Source: an uncultured Schlesneria sp.
GTDB lineage: Bacteria > Planctomycetota > Planctomycetia > Planctomycetales > Planctomycetaceae
NCBI GenBank assembly: GCA_903858935.1
Contig: CAIOKO010000039.1
Span: 20,199 to 84,198, forward strand
Reading direction: 5' to 3'
DNA length: 64,000 nucleotides
The translations under genes were made by a program, and so were the position numbers. Shown in pieces: positions 17,312 to 25,494 of the stretch. Under the pieces are notes generated by a model. The model saw only the letters and a list, made by a program, of their open reading frames with translations. It made no database searches and was not told where the DNA came from. How positions within the stretch are numbered: the first letter of the stretch is position 1; every line of letters starts with the position of its first letter.

Positions 17312-18001
17312 ATGACCTCGGTAACTATTCGAGTACTTGAAGGTATGGAGCAGGGTCGAGTCTTCTCTCGCGTTCATCTCCCTGTGACTGTCGGGCGCGA
17401 GGATGAAAACAGTATACAACTGAACGATGACCGTATCAGTCGTTTCCATGCAAAATTGCAGGACCATTCCGGCCGCGTGATCCTGACCGATTTGGACAGC
17501 ACAAATGGAACTCGCGTGAACGGGCACGCGGTACAAATGCGGATTCTTCAGCCCGGTGACGTTATTTCGGTTGGACGTTGTGTGTTACTTCTGTCCGAAC
17601 AACATGTCAGCAACCCTGGTACTTCATCCAGCCCTTTGGAAAACTCCCCGCAAACGACATATTTCAAAGGGGGGCGGACGGTTGATGACGATGATATGGT
17701 CGATGATGACGATGGTTTTGTTGATCCCTTGCCAAATGAGATCGAAGAACCTGACAAGCTTTTTCCAAACGGTCCTCCCGAATTACCGATTGGGCTGAAC
17801 GCTTTGCAACAGGTTCAGCTTTCAGATGTGCTATCGCACATCCATGAACAAGTCGGCCATGTCGTCAAGAATGCCGTTGAAGACCTGGAATCAACGCGTG
17901 GACGAACTTTTCAGTGCGACTGGGAAACCTGGTCTAAACTGATTTCTTTGCATTCGAATCTGGCCGATTATCTTTACACGATTAATAGTCCGGAACGGTA
18001 A
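17312..18001 (+). CDS. FHA-domain protein
   Basis: 229 residues from the ATG at 17312 (a TTG four codons upstream is in frame). The FHA domain fills residues 1-95: a first strand SVTIRVLEGMEQGRVF, the GRE motif TVGREDENSIQL, RISRFHAKL with the Ser-Arg-His phosphothreonine-site pattern, then DLDSTNGTRVNG with the conserved Asn-Gly turn. A very acidic linker follows (DDDDMVDDDDGF) and a helical tail of about 90 residues (LSDVLSHIHEQVGHVVKNAV). It should bind phosphothreonine partners of Ser/Thr kinases, which are numerous in planctomycetes. No kinase lies nearby. Confidence 0.88.
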   Translation: MTSVTIRVLEGMEQGRVFSRVHLPVTVGREDENSIQLNDDRISRFHAKLQDHSGRVILTDLDSTNGTRVNGHAVQMRILQPGDVISVGRCVLLLSEQHVSNPGTSSSPLENSPQTTYFKGGRTVDDDDMVDDDDGFVDPLPNEIEEPDKLFPNGPPELPIGLNALQQVQLSDVLSHIHEQVGHVVKNAVEDLESTRGRTFQCDWETWSKLISLHSNLADYLYTINSPER

Positions 18002-18118
18002 GATCTGGTCGTTCGTTTTTGGGCAATCTGCAATCGAACAGGAGTCCTAGGTTCGCATTCGCGAGAAGCCTGGAAGCGAATTTTCGGCTTTTGAAATTCT
18101 CGACAGGTCGATTGCACT

Positions 18119-18469
18119 ATGCCAAACCAACATCGAATCGACCGCCGCCGATTTGCCGAAAGTCTTGTCGCCAGCACAGGTGCCGTCACGGCGCTGATCG
18201 GTTCGTCCTTAAGCGTTAATGCCGAGGACAAACCGCCCGCAGAACCCGGGGAAGCTCCCGCCGCTCCCTCTCGCCCTTCTGAGGAAGTTCTGCTCCTCAC
18301 CTGCCTGATGCAACGATATCCGAGCGAGCATTTTGACGAGGCCGCAATTCAGGGAATTTTTCGCGATCTTCGCGGTGACTTGGCTCGCGGGCGAATTCTC
18401 AGCGAATTCCCGTTACAGAATTCTGACGAACCTTGTTTTGAGTTTCGAGCATATCGCGCTCAACCATAG
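18119..18469 (+). CDS. Small Tat-exported protein of unknown function
   Basis: 116 residues. The N-terminus DRRRFAESLVASTGAVTALI is a twin-arginine signal (RRxF), followed by a likely cleavage after VNAED. The mature part begins with a Pro/Ala/Glu linker, then LLTCLMQRYPSEHFDEAAI and IFRDLRGDLARGRILSEFPL, a helical segment with one Cys. Short Tat proteins like this often accompany a redox or membrane partner in planctomycetes, but none is adjacent. Function unknown. Confidence 0.65.
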   Translation: MPNQHRIDRRRFAESLVASTGAVTALIGSSLSVNAEDKPPAEPGEAPAAPSRPSEEVLLLTCLMQRYPSEHFDEAAIQGIFRDLRGDLARGRILSEFPLQNSDEPCFEFRAYRAQP

Positions 18470-18687
18470 TGCTTTGTCAAACTGATCGATGACGACTTTA
18501 TGCCAATGCTTTGGCGTCTTCGGAAAAGCATTGGCTTCTCGTACAACCGATCAAAGAGCACTCTGTGACCAAAGAGGGTCATACATTAGCACCATAATCC
18601 TGGAGATTGGCAAAGTACTAGCGGCAAATGAGGCTGAATTGGGTACGATCGAACCTCAGGAAACGACGTTCGAAAGATTCTCCATTG

Positions 18688-19512
18688 ATGAATGCAAGTA
18701 AAAACATGTTAGACGACGAATATCGTCGACAAAATCGGGCGGCGTGGGATCGGTTGGCGGACGGAAGCCAGTTTGCGCGCCTCGCCACAGACGAAGAATG
18801 CCTCGAACCATTGAAAACCCTTGATGGACGAGGCTGGCTACCTAATAGCGTCGTGGGAATGGACGTGCTTTGTCTTGCCTCGGGAGGTGGCTGGCAATCC
18901 ATTCTCTATGCATCAGCCGGGGCACGTGTCACAGTGGTCGATATCAGCCAGGGAATGCTCGAACTGGACGATAAAGAGGCAGCCCGTCGTCGACTTTCGG
19001 TCCGAACAATCCGGGCCTCGATGGATGACTTGTCGATGTTGAACGACCAGTCATTCGACATCGTCCATCAACCAGTCAGCACCTGCTACGTTCCAGACAT
19101 TGTTCGCGTCTATGCCGAGATCTCCCGAGTGCTGCGAGATGGTGGGCTTTACATCAGTCAGCACAAGCAACCGACCAGCGCCCAGATCTCGCGACGCGAC
19201 GAACGAAACCAGTTCGTGGTTGGGATCGAATACTATCACACAGGCCCGCTTCCTCGCGTGGACGACACGTCCTATCGCGAACGAGGTGCTGTTGAATATC
19301 TGCATCGCTGGGATGATCTGATTGGCGGCCTTTGCCGAAACGGGTTTGTCATCGAAGATCTTCGCGAACCTCGGCGTGCCGACGAAAAGGCGCCCGTCGA
19401 ACACTTTGGCTATCGAGGTCGATTCGTCCCCCCTTACGTCCGATTGAAAGCCAGGCGTCTGGCAAGAACTGCGAGTCCCAACGATCGACCATCGCAACTA
19501 TGGATTCCCTGA
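18688..19512 (+). CDS. Class I SAM-dependent methyltransferase
   Basis: 274 residues from the ATG at 18688, chosen because family similarity begins near DEYRRQNRAAWDRLA. Motif I is VLCLASGGGWQSILYASAGA, with the acidic end of strand 2 in VTVVDISQGML. Motif IV region is FDIVHQPVSTCYVPD, then VLRDGGLYISQHKQ as strand 5. It should methylate a small molecule; substrate unknown. The 3' end overlaps the convergent yqgF gene by 15 bp. The 218-bp stretch before it shows no gene. Confidence 0.85.
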   Translation: MNASKNMLDDEYRRQNRAAWDRLADGSQFARLATDEECLEPLKTLDGRGWLPNSVVGMDVLCLASGGGWQSILYASAGARVTVVDISQGMLELDDKEAARRRLSVRTIRASMDDLSMLNDQSFDIVHQPVSTCYVPDIVRVYAEISRVLRDGGLYISQHKQPTSAQISRRDERNQFVVGIEYYHTGPLPRVDDTSYRERGAVEYLHRWDDLIGGLCRNGFVIEDLREPRRADEKAPVEHFGYRGRFVPPYVRLKARRLARTASPNDRPSQLWIP

Positions 19513-20028
19513 ATCACTTTTGTCCCTGCCGGGGACATCTGGTTTCAAAAGAGGAACCGGCACGATTCGATCAGGGTAATCGAGGTACGATTGCAAAATG
19601 ATTTGCGCGGCCAGGCTATCAAGAGGTTGTTTCCGATTGGAGGGCGATTCGCCTCGACGCCAGATCAACAATTCGGCTTCTGCCGATGAATACCGTTCAT
19701 CAACATAAACCAGCGGCAAACCGGTCTTCGATGCGACCAGGGTACCAAACTCACGAACCACAGCCGCCGCTGTTCCTTCCTCGCCATTCGTTCGAATCGG
19801 AAGTCCCAGTACGAATCCCACAGCCCGGTAGTCTTCGATCAACTCGCGCAAATGTTTCACATTCTGAGCAGGCTCGCGAACAACCCAGGTTTCAACAGGA
19901 ACGGCCACCGTCTGGTCCGAATTGGAAACGGCAACACCCATTCGCTTCGTGCCGAAGTCCAGACCCAATAACGCTCCATGCGAGGGAAGTGGTACGAGCG
20001 GAACTGGTATGTTTGGCGTGTCATCCAT
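19498..20028 (-). CDS. yqgF: YqgF/RuvX-family RNase H-fold protein (pre-16S rRNA nuclease / putative Holliday junction resolvase)
   Basis: 176 residues with a short extra tail. Motifs of the YqgF RNase H fold: ALLGLDFGTKRMGVAVSNS with the first catalytic Asp, AVGFVLGLPIRTNGEEG with the conserved GLP, LPLVYVDERYSSAEAE with the DE pair, and DSLAAQIILQSYLD with the last Asp. In E. coli the protein matures the 5' end of 16S rRNA; a resolvase role was proposed earlier. Confidence 0.93.
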   Translation of the reverse strand: MDDTPNIPVPLVPLPSHGALLGLDFGTKRMGVAVSNSDQTVAVPVETWVVREPAQNVKHLRELIEDYRAVGFVLGLPIRTNGEEGTAAAVVREFGTLVASKTGLPLVYVDERYSSAEAELLIWRRGESPSNRKQPLDSLAAQIILQSYLDYPDRIVPVPLLKPDVPGRDKSDSGNP

Positions 20029-20466
20029 TTTGATTGGGTCTGCAAATCTTCGCTAATGTTTCGATTCTTTGAATCTCACGACAATACCATCTCAGAAATG
20101 GATTGTATTGTTCGGTCGATTGAGAAGCTTGAATTTTCTGATTAGGGAAGATTAGTGTTCAAATCACTCTTTTCTTCGTTTTTCCGGTTCTGAACGCCGC
20201 TTGGCTTATGCCTGCGTGTAACCGCATCATCGTCCCAATTGGGTTGCGGGCGCCGTCGGCGCCGTGAATGTCGGCGTACATCTGTGGCCAATACTCTTCT
20301 TGCTCGTCCTTGTAAATTTGCCGATCACAAACTTCTGCGAAGCCATAAATGACATCGACTGGTTTCACTGTTCAATCTACGATCTTCGGCAGACTGCGTT
20401 CTGGAAGAATTGCAGTGACTTACTGGCATGCCGGTATTTCTCGCAAACCCTTGGACCTCAATTGTC
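20029..20466. other. Intergenic region with a decayed repeat
   Basis: 438 bp between divergent genes. Around 20265-20300 the text GTACATCTGTGGCCAATA resembles the CATCTGTGGCC repeats that recur in planctomycete and verrucomicrobial intergenic DNA, next to a GGGCGCCGTCGGCGCC palindromic stretch (20247-20262). A 69-codon minus-strand frame runs across it (20159-20368), but its protein has no family features, so I do not call it a gene. Confidence 0.4.
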
Positions 20467-21147
20467 ATGGAATCGACACTTCACCGCGAACTCAAATTGC
20501 TCTACGGCGGATCGATTGGGGACGTGGAAGTTCAAGTCGATGGATTTCGGATCGATGCTGTCGTCGATGGTAAACTGTTTGAAATTCAGCAGGCATCTCT
20601 CGGCGCAATCCGTGACAAAGTCCGAAATTTGCTGGAGCGGCATACGGTTGTTGTCGTGAAGCCGATTGCGCTCCGCAAGCGACTGGTCAGGCGGGCGAAA
20701 GCGAACGGGCCAGTGATTTCGTCTCGGTACAGTCCACGACGCGAATCCGTCTTTCATCTTTTCGAAGACCTCGTTTACTTTGTTGATGTCTTCCCTCACA
20801 AGCGACTGACGCTGGAAGTCCTGTTGACAGAACAGGAAGAACATCGAGTCACGCGGCCTCGCCGACGCCGGTTCGGCCCTGATTATCGAGTCGATGATCG
20901 GCGACTGGTTCAGGTCGATTCAACGTTCTCTTTGCGGACAGTTGCCGACCTCAGGTCACTTCTGCCAGCAAGCCTGATTTCACCATTCACAACGGAAGAT
21001 CTCGCTCGCGAAGCAAAGATCCCTCGTTGGATCGCTCAGAAAATGGCTTATTGCTTAAGAAAGACCGGGGCGGTCAAAGATCTCGGCAAGAAAGGCCGTT
21101 CGACGCTTTATGGTCTGCCAAAGGGCAGATCTCGCCGCGCTGCCTGA
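20467..21147 (+). CDS. Conserved uncharacterised protein, possible PD-(D/E)XK-type fold plus winged helix
   Basis: 226 residues from the ATG at 20467. The N-terminal part reads MESTLHRELKLLYGG, then VEVQVDGFRIDAVVDGKLFE and IQQASLGAIRDKVRNLLERH. The order Asp ... hydrophobic strand ... Glu-x-Gln, with a helix after it, is what PD-(D/E)XK nuclease-like folds show, though the usual Lys is Gln here. VVVVKPIALRKRLVRRAK follows. The C-terminus (FTTEDLAREAKIPRWIAQKM, then GRSTLYGLPKGR) looks like a winged helix-turn-helix. Proteins of this type occur in several phyla without known function. A nuclease or DNA-binding role is an inference only. Confidence 0.6.
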   Translation: MESTLHRELKLLYGGSIGDVEVQVDGFRIDAVVDGKLFEIQQASLGAIRDKVRNLLERHTVVVVKPIALRKRLVRRAKANGPVISSRYSPRRESVFHLFEDLVYFVDVFPHKRLTLEVLLTEQEEHRVTRPRRRRFGPDYRVDDRRLVQVDSTFSLRTVADLRSLLPASLISPFTTEDLAREAKIPRWIAQKMAYCLRKTGAVKDLGKKGRSTLYGLPKGRSRRAA

Positions 21148-21405
21148 GCCCGCAACAATAATCACTTTGGTCCCTTAGGGGAGTGGATGTGAGAATTCCA
21201 GATCGAGCGGTCAGGGTACTGACGTTGACGCGGCATGTCGTTGGGAGTTTACGATTTGTACCTTCAAACCCAAGTTGACGTAAGGAGTTGCGGTCCTAAG
21301 TCAGGGCGTGATATCACCCGTCGAATTTGCGAGTGGGGAGCTCGGTGTACCATTCAAACCATCGCCGGTCGTATCGCGTTCCATACACCAGCGGATTGCA
21401 TTGGC

Positions 21406-22287
21406 TCATCGGCTCATCGTTGGCAGCTTGGCTATCAACGGACTGAGTCGCTGTGCGTAGATATCATACCCAGCAGTCGAGAGATGGACGTTGTCGGGCG
21501 AGAATAATTCCTTGTTCAGCCGCCCCTCTGCGATTATGAAGTCCGAGGTGAGATCCAGCACCGTGATCCCCGGCTGACTGCCGAGCTTCAGTTGATCGAG
21601 TGCGGCGTTTGTCTTCTTGATGTCCTCGTAGAACGCATTGCCCGGCTCGTGCGCCGGCAAGATCTTGGCAACCACGATCGGGACCATCGGAAACTTCCTG
21701 CGGAGATTGTCGACGCATGCCTTCACCCCTCTGGCCGCCGGCTCGATCCCCGTCTCCGGGGTGAAGAACATGTTGTTGTTGCCAATCATCAGCACGATGC
21801 ACTTCGGCTCCAGCCCGTCCACCCCACCGTGATCCAATCGCCACAGCACATTCTGTGTCTTATCCCCACCGATACCGATGTTGACGGCGCTGTACCGTCC
21901 CAGGTGCTTTTTCCAGGCATCGTTAAGCGGCTTGCCATCAAGCGGGCTGCCCCATTGCTGAGTGATACTGTCGCCGACCAGCAGGACGTCGACGGGACCC
22001 TTGCGACCCGCAACGTGCTCGGCCAACTTTGCATGAGTGTCGAGCCATGCGGTCCCGGTCCAGTATCCCGCCGAGGGAACGACCGGCCACATCGCAGGCA
22101 GATGCTTCATTGCTTCGGAACCAGGGCGACGCTCGTACTCTGGCGTCAGTACGTAGGTTAGCTCTTCGTCAGTAAGCGGCCACCCGGTCTTCTGCGGCTC
22201 GGCGGTGACGTACGGGTAATCAGCCTCGCGCGTCTGTCCTGCAAGAGACGCAGCCAGCAAAAAGACAACCGAGATGATCGCGCACAT
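21406..22287 (-). CDS. Secreted SGNH/GDSL-family hydrolase (PAF-acetylhydrolase-like)
   Basis: 293 residues with a signal peptide (MCAIISVVFLLAASLAGQTR). The four SGNH blocks are clear: VLLVGDSITQQWG with the catalytic Ser, VNIGIGGDKTQNVLWRL with the oxyanion Gly, IVLMIGNNNMFF with the Asn, and FSPDNVHLSTAGYDIYA with the Asp-x-x-His pair. It probably removes acyl or acetyl groups from a carbohydrate or lipid in the periplasm. The DNA looks more GC-rich than its neighbours by eye (many CCGGC and GCGGC runs), a possible sign of later arrival. The 258-bp gap upstream of 21406 holds nothing I recognise. Confidence 0.85.
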   Translation of the reverse strand: MCAIISVVFLLAASLAGQTREADYPYVTAEPQKTGWPLTDEELTYVLTPEYERRPGSEAMKHLPAMWPVVPSAGYWTGTAWLDTHAKLAEHVAGRKGPVDVLLVGDSITQQWGSPLDGKPLNDAWKKHLGRYSAVNIGIGGDKTQNVLWRLDHGGVDGLEPKCIVLMIGNNNMFFTPETGIEPAARGVKACVDNLRRKFPMVPIVVAKILPAHEPGNAFYEDIKKTNAALDQLKLGSQPGITVLDLTSDFIIAEGRLNKELFSPDNVHLSTAGYDIYAQRLSPLIAKLPTMSR

Positions 22288-22489
22288 GTAGGTAATCCCT
22301 ATTCATCTGTTTTTCGTGAGATGCATGCGAAAGCTCTCAACTACTCGCCGGTGTTCTAACGGGATTGATCGCACGATTCAATCTGTGGTTCATCGACATC
22401 TCTTCGCAGTCTCAACTACATTACCTCGCGACAAGATTTTCAATCTCCCAAACGATCATCCCTGAATTCCCCTGCACAGCGAGAGAACG

Positions 22490-23245
22490 ATGCGCCACGA
22501 CCAGCGACAGCCGCATGATTTGAGACCGATCCGAGTTCAAAGACACTTTGTCGGTGCGGCACCGGGAAGTGTGCTCATCCAGGCTGGTCGGACCACCGTA
22601 CTGTGTACGGCAAGTATCGACAGCACACTTCCCCCGTGGAAAGCGGTTGCAGATCCTGCCAAGGCAACTGGCTGGTTGAGTGCCGAATATTCGATGTTGC
22701 CGGGAAGTACCTCGCCACGAAAGCGGCGGGAACGAGACAAAATGGATGGCCGATCGACTGAGATTCAGCGATTGATCGGTCGCAGCCTGCGTGCAGCTGT
22801 TGATTTCCAGGCACTGGGAGCTCGATCAATTGCGATCGACTGTGACGTCCTCGAAGCCGACGGTGGTACGCGAACCCTCAGTATCACCGGTGGCTTTATC
22901 GCGCTGTGCGATGCGATTGCTTCGATCCGCCATGAACTTCCTGCCGACCGCTGTATTATTACGCGAAGTATCGCCGCGATCAGCGTCGGCGTCGTTGAAG
23001 GAACTCCTGTTCTGGATCTCGATTATCACGAAGACAGTACCGCAGAAGTTGACCTGAATGTCGTGATGAGCGGAACAGGTCAGTTCATCGAGGTCCAGGG
23101 GACTGCCGAAGGGAAACCATTTTCTCGTGACCTGCTGAACAAACAACTCGACCTGGCAGCCCTCGGCATTGAACAGTTGACGCGACTTCAGCGTGAGGCA
23201 CTCGGACCCGACTGGCCGCCGTTTGAACAGATGCTGATCTGTTAG
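22490..23245 (+). CDS. rph: Ribonuclease PH
   Basis: 251 residues, the expected length. It trims tRNA 3' ends phosphorolytically. Recognised by [58 protein letters not shown], then [20 protein letters not shown] with the phosphate-site Arg, [20 protein letters not shown], and the terminal [20 protein letters not shown]. All are standard Rph landmarks. It stands 115 bp before the NHLRC2-like gene on the same strand. Confidence 0.96.
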   Translation: MRHDQRQPHDLRPIRVQRHFVGAAPGSVLIQAGRTTVLCTASIDSTLPPWKAVADPAKATGWLSAEYSMLPGSTSPRKRRERDKMDGRSTEIQRLIGRSLRAAVDFQALGARSIAIDCDVLEADGGTRTLSITGGFIALCDAIASIRHELPADRCIITRSIAAISVGVVEGTPVLDLDYHEDSTAEVDLNVVMSGTGQFIEVQGTAEGKPFSRDLLNKQLDLAALGIEQLTRLQREALGPDWPPFEQMLIC

Positions 23246-23360
23246 GTGTCGCTAACGATTGGCGAGTCGCAGAACCGACTGGTACGATTAAACCGTTCCA
23301 TGGTCGGCACGATTTCTTGCTGTCCGGATTCGAGTGAAACCACGAGTGGAGATGCTTCGG

Positions 23361-25475
23361 ATGAACTTCGTCCCGTCGAGTCTGATCCCGTCACGATTGA
23401 ATTCTTTTCTATTGTCGGTTTCGCTGCTGGGGTTGAGCATTTTCCTGTCGCCGGCATTCCTCTGTGGTCAGGATGCAAAAGTGGAAAAAAAGACCGAACC
23501 GCCGAAGGGGGAAGAAATCGAGAACCCGTTTCCGAATCGGCATCCTGCTCCAGAATTGGAAGGGGGTGTCGAATGGTTGAATGCGGCGGGACCGATCTCG
23601 GTCAAAGACCTGCGTGGCAAAATCGTGTTGATCGACTTCTGGACCTTCTGCTGCATCAACTGCATGCATGTCCTTCCAGACCTGGATTACCTCGAAAAGA
23701 AATACCCCAAAGAACTGGTTGTGATCGGCGTCCACTCCGCCAAGTTCGATAACGAGAAAGCAACAGGGAACATCCGCAAGGCCATCCTGCGATATGAGAT
23801 TGAGCATCCCGTCGTGAACGATGCTGACATGATTATCTGGCGCAAATTCGGCGTGAATTCGTGGCCATCGCTGGTCGTGCTCGATCCTGAAGGCCAGTAT
23901 TGCGGATACGTCTCGGGCGAAGGGAACCGCGAACTGCTGGAAAAAGTCATTGGCCGGTTGATCGCTTATCACAAGTCAAAAGGAACCTTGGACGAAACGC
24001 CGGTCCGATTCGATCTCGAACGAAACAAGTCCAAGGACACGCCGCTCAAGTTTCCTGGAAAGATCCTGGTCGACGAGGCGAGCGGTCGGTTGTTTATTTC
24101 AGACAGTAACCATAACCGTCTGGTTGTCTGTGCTCTCGACGGCAAACTGATCGATGTCATCGGCACAGGAACGATTGGTCGAAATGATGGTGGCTATGCG
24201 CAAGCACAATTTGATCATCCCCAGGGGATGGCACTTGTCGGTCAGACGCTTTATGTGGCGGACACCGAAAATCATCTACTCCGCACTGTCGATCTCGAAA
24301 AGAAGTCCGTGTCGACACTCGCCGGGATCGGGGAACAGAACCGCACCCGTGTTCCTGGCGGATCCTTATTGGAAACTGCCCTGAACAGTCCGTGGGACCT
24401 GACGGTCGTCGATGGTGTGCTCTATGTTGCGATGGCCGGTCCTCATCAGATCTGGGCTCATAAGCTCGGGTCAAATTCAATCATGCAATATGCCGGTTCA
24501 GGCCGTGAAGACATTACCAACGGATCGCTTGATAAGGCGGCTCTTGCCCAGCCATCGGGTCTGGCTAATGATGGCCAATCCCTGTACGTCGTCGACAGCG
24601 AAGGCTCGGCCATTCGTAAGATTTCGACCGACCCCAAGAATGATCTGCTCAAACCCGAAGGTGACGTGACGACGATCGCCGGAACTCACGATCTTCCACG
24701 AGGCCGCAGCCTGTTCGAATTTGGTGACGTCGATGATTCCGGCGACGACGCAAGATTCCAACATCCGCTGGGGCTGGCCATTCAAAACGGGAATCTGTTC
24801 ATCGCCGACAGCTACAATCACAAAATCAAACAGGTTGACGTCAAGACTCGTGCCGTTTCCACATGGATCGGTACGGGAAAAGCGGGAACCGAACTGGAAC
24901 CACTGCAACTCGCCGAGCCTGCGGGCGTGGCGATCGCTGGTGGCAAGATGTATGTCGCCGACACCAACAACAATCGAATTGTTGTCATTGATCTGGCGAC
25001 GAAGAAAGCCAATGAACTTGTCATCGCCGGACTGTCATCGCCCCGCTCCGGCGATACCCCCCCGACCGTTCCCTCGGTTTCGAATGCAAAAATAACAGAC
25101 GTCAATCTGCAAGAATTGTCAGCTACGTCAGCAATCGACGTTCAAGTCGATTTCTCGCTTCCACAAGGCTACAAGTTAAATCCGCTATTGCCCGTCACGT
25201 ATACGCTGAAAGCCGACGGAGTACAGACGTTGATCCCTGCGGATCAGCTTGAAGTCAAGCAAGAATCCGCTTCTGAAGGAACAACGACCAAGTTGTCGAT
25301 TCCCACCGCAAAGAAAACCGGCGAAGCGACTTTGTTACTTTCCGTCACGTACGGATATTGCCGGGACGGAAACGGCGGGGTCTGTAAAGTAGCCACCAGC
25401 CATTGGAAGATTCCCCTCCTTTTGAAAGACGGAGCAAAAACCAGGTTGGTGAAACTTCAAGTGACGGCGAAATAG
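23361..25475 (+). CDS. NHLRC2-like secreted protein: thioredoxin-like domain, NHL beta-propeller, C-terminal beta domain
   Basis: About 704 residues. The ATG at 23361 has GGAG nine bases upstream; GTG 23334 and ATG 23352 are in the same frame. Signal peptide: LLSVSLLGLSIFLSPAFLCG. The thioredoxin-like part has FWTFCCINCMHVLPDLDYLE, with CCINC in place of CxxC, and VIGVHSAKFDNEKATGNI. An NHL propeller spans about residues 230-560, with blades such as GRLFISDSNHNRLVV, TLYVADTENHLLRTV, NLFIADSYNHKIKQV and MYVADTNNNRIVVI. A beta-rich C-terminal domain follows. This order and the CCINC motif match animal NHLRC2. Role unknown; a periplasmic redox or scaffold function is plausible. Confidence 0.88.
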   Translation: MNFVPSSLIPSRLNSFLLSVSLLGLSIFLSPAFLCGQDAKVEKKTEPPKGEEIENPFPNRHPAPELEGGVEWLNAAGPISVKDLRGKIVLIDFWTFCCINCMHVLPDLDYLEKKYPKELVVIGVHSAKFDNEKATGNIRKAILRYEIEHPVVNDADMIIWRKFGVNSWPSLVVLDPEGQYCGYVSGEGNRELLEKVIGRLIAYHKSKGTLDETPVRFDLERNKSKDTPLKFPGKILVDEASGRLFISDSNHNRLVVCALDGKLIDVIGTGTIGRNDGGYAQAQFDHPQGMALVGQTLYVADTENHLLRTVDLEKKSVSTLAGIGEQNRTRVPGGSLLETALNSPWDLTVVDGVLYVAMAGPHQIWAHKLGSNSIMQYAGSGREDITNGSLDKAALAQPSGLANDGQSLYVVDSEGSAIRKISTDPKNDLLKPEGDVTTIAGTHDLPRGRSLFEFGDVDDSGDDARFQHPLGLAIQNGNLFIADSYNHKIKQVDVKTRAVSTWIGTGKAGTELEPLQLAEPAGVAIAGGKMYVADTNNNRIVVIDLATKKANELVIAGLSSPRSGDTPPTVPSVSNAKITDVNLQELSATSAIDVQVDFSLPQGYKLNPLLPVTYTLKADGVQTLIPADQLEVKQESASEGTTTKLSIPTAKKTGEATLLLSVTYGYCRDGNGGVCKVATSHWKIPLLLKDGAKTRLVKLQVTAK

Positions 25476-25494
25476 CCATTTGGCGTGAGTGTTT

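Noticed and set aside
20159..20368. 69-codon minus-strand frame upstream of the PD-(D/E)XK-like gene
   Set aside because: It runs through repeat-like intergenic DNA (CATCTGTGGCC-type) and the protein shows no family pattern or ribosome site.
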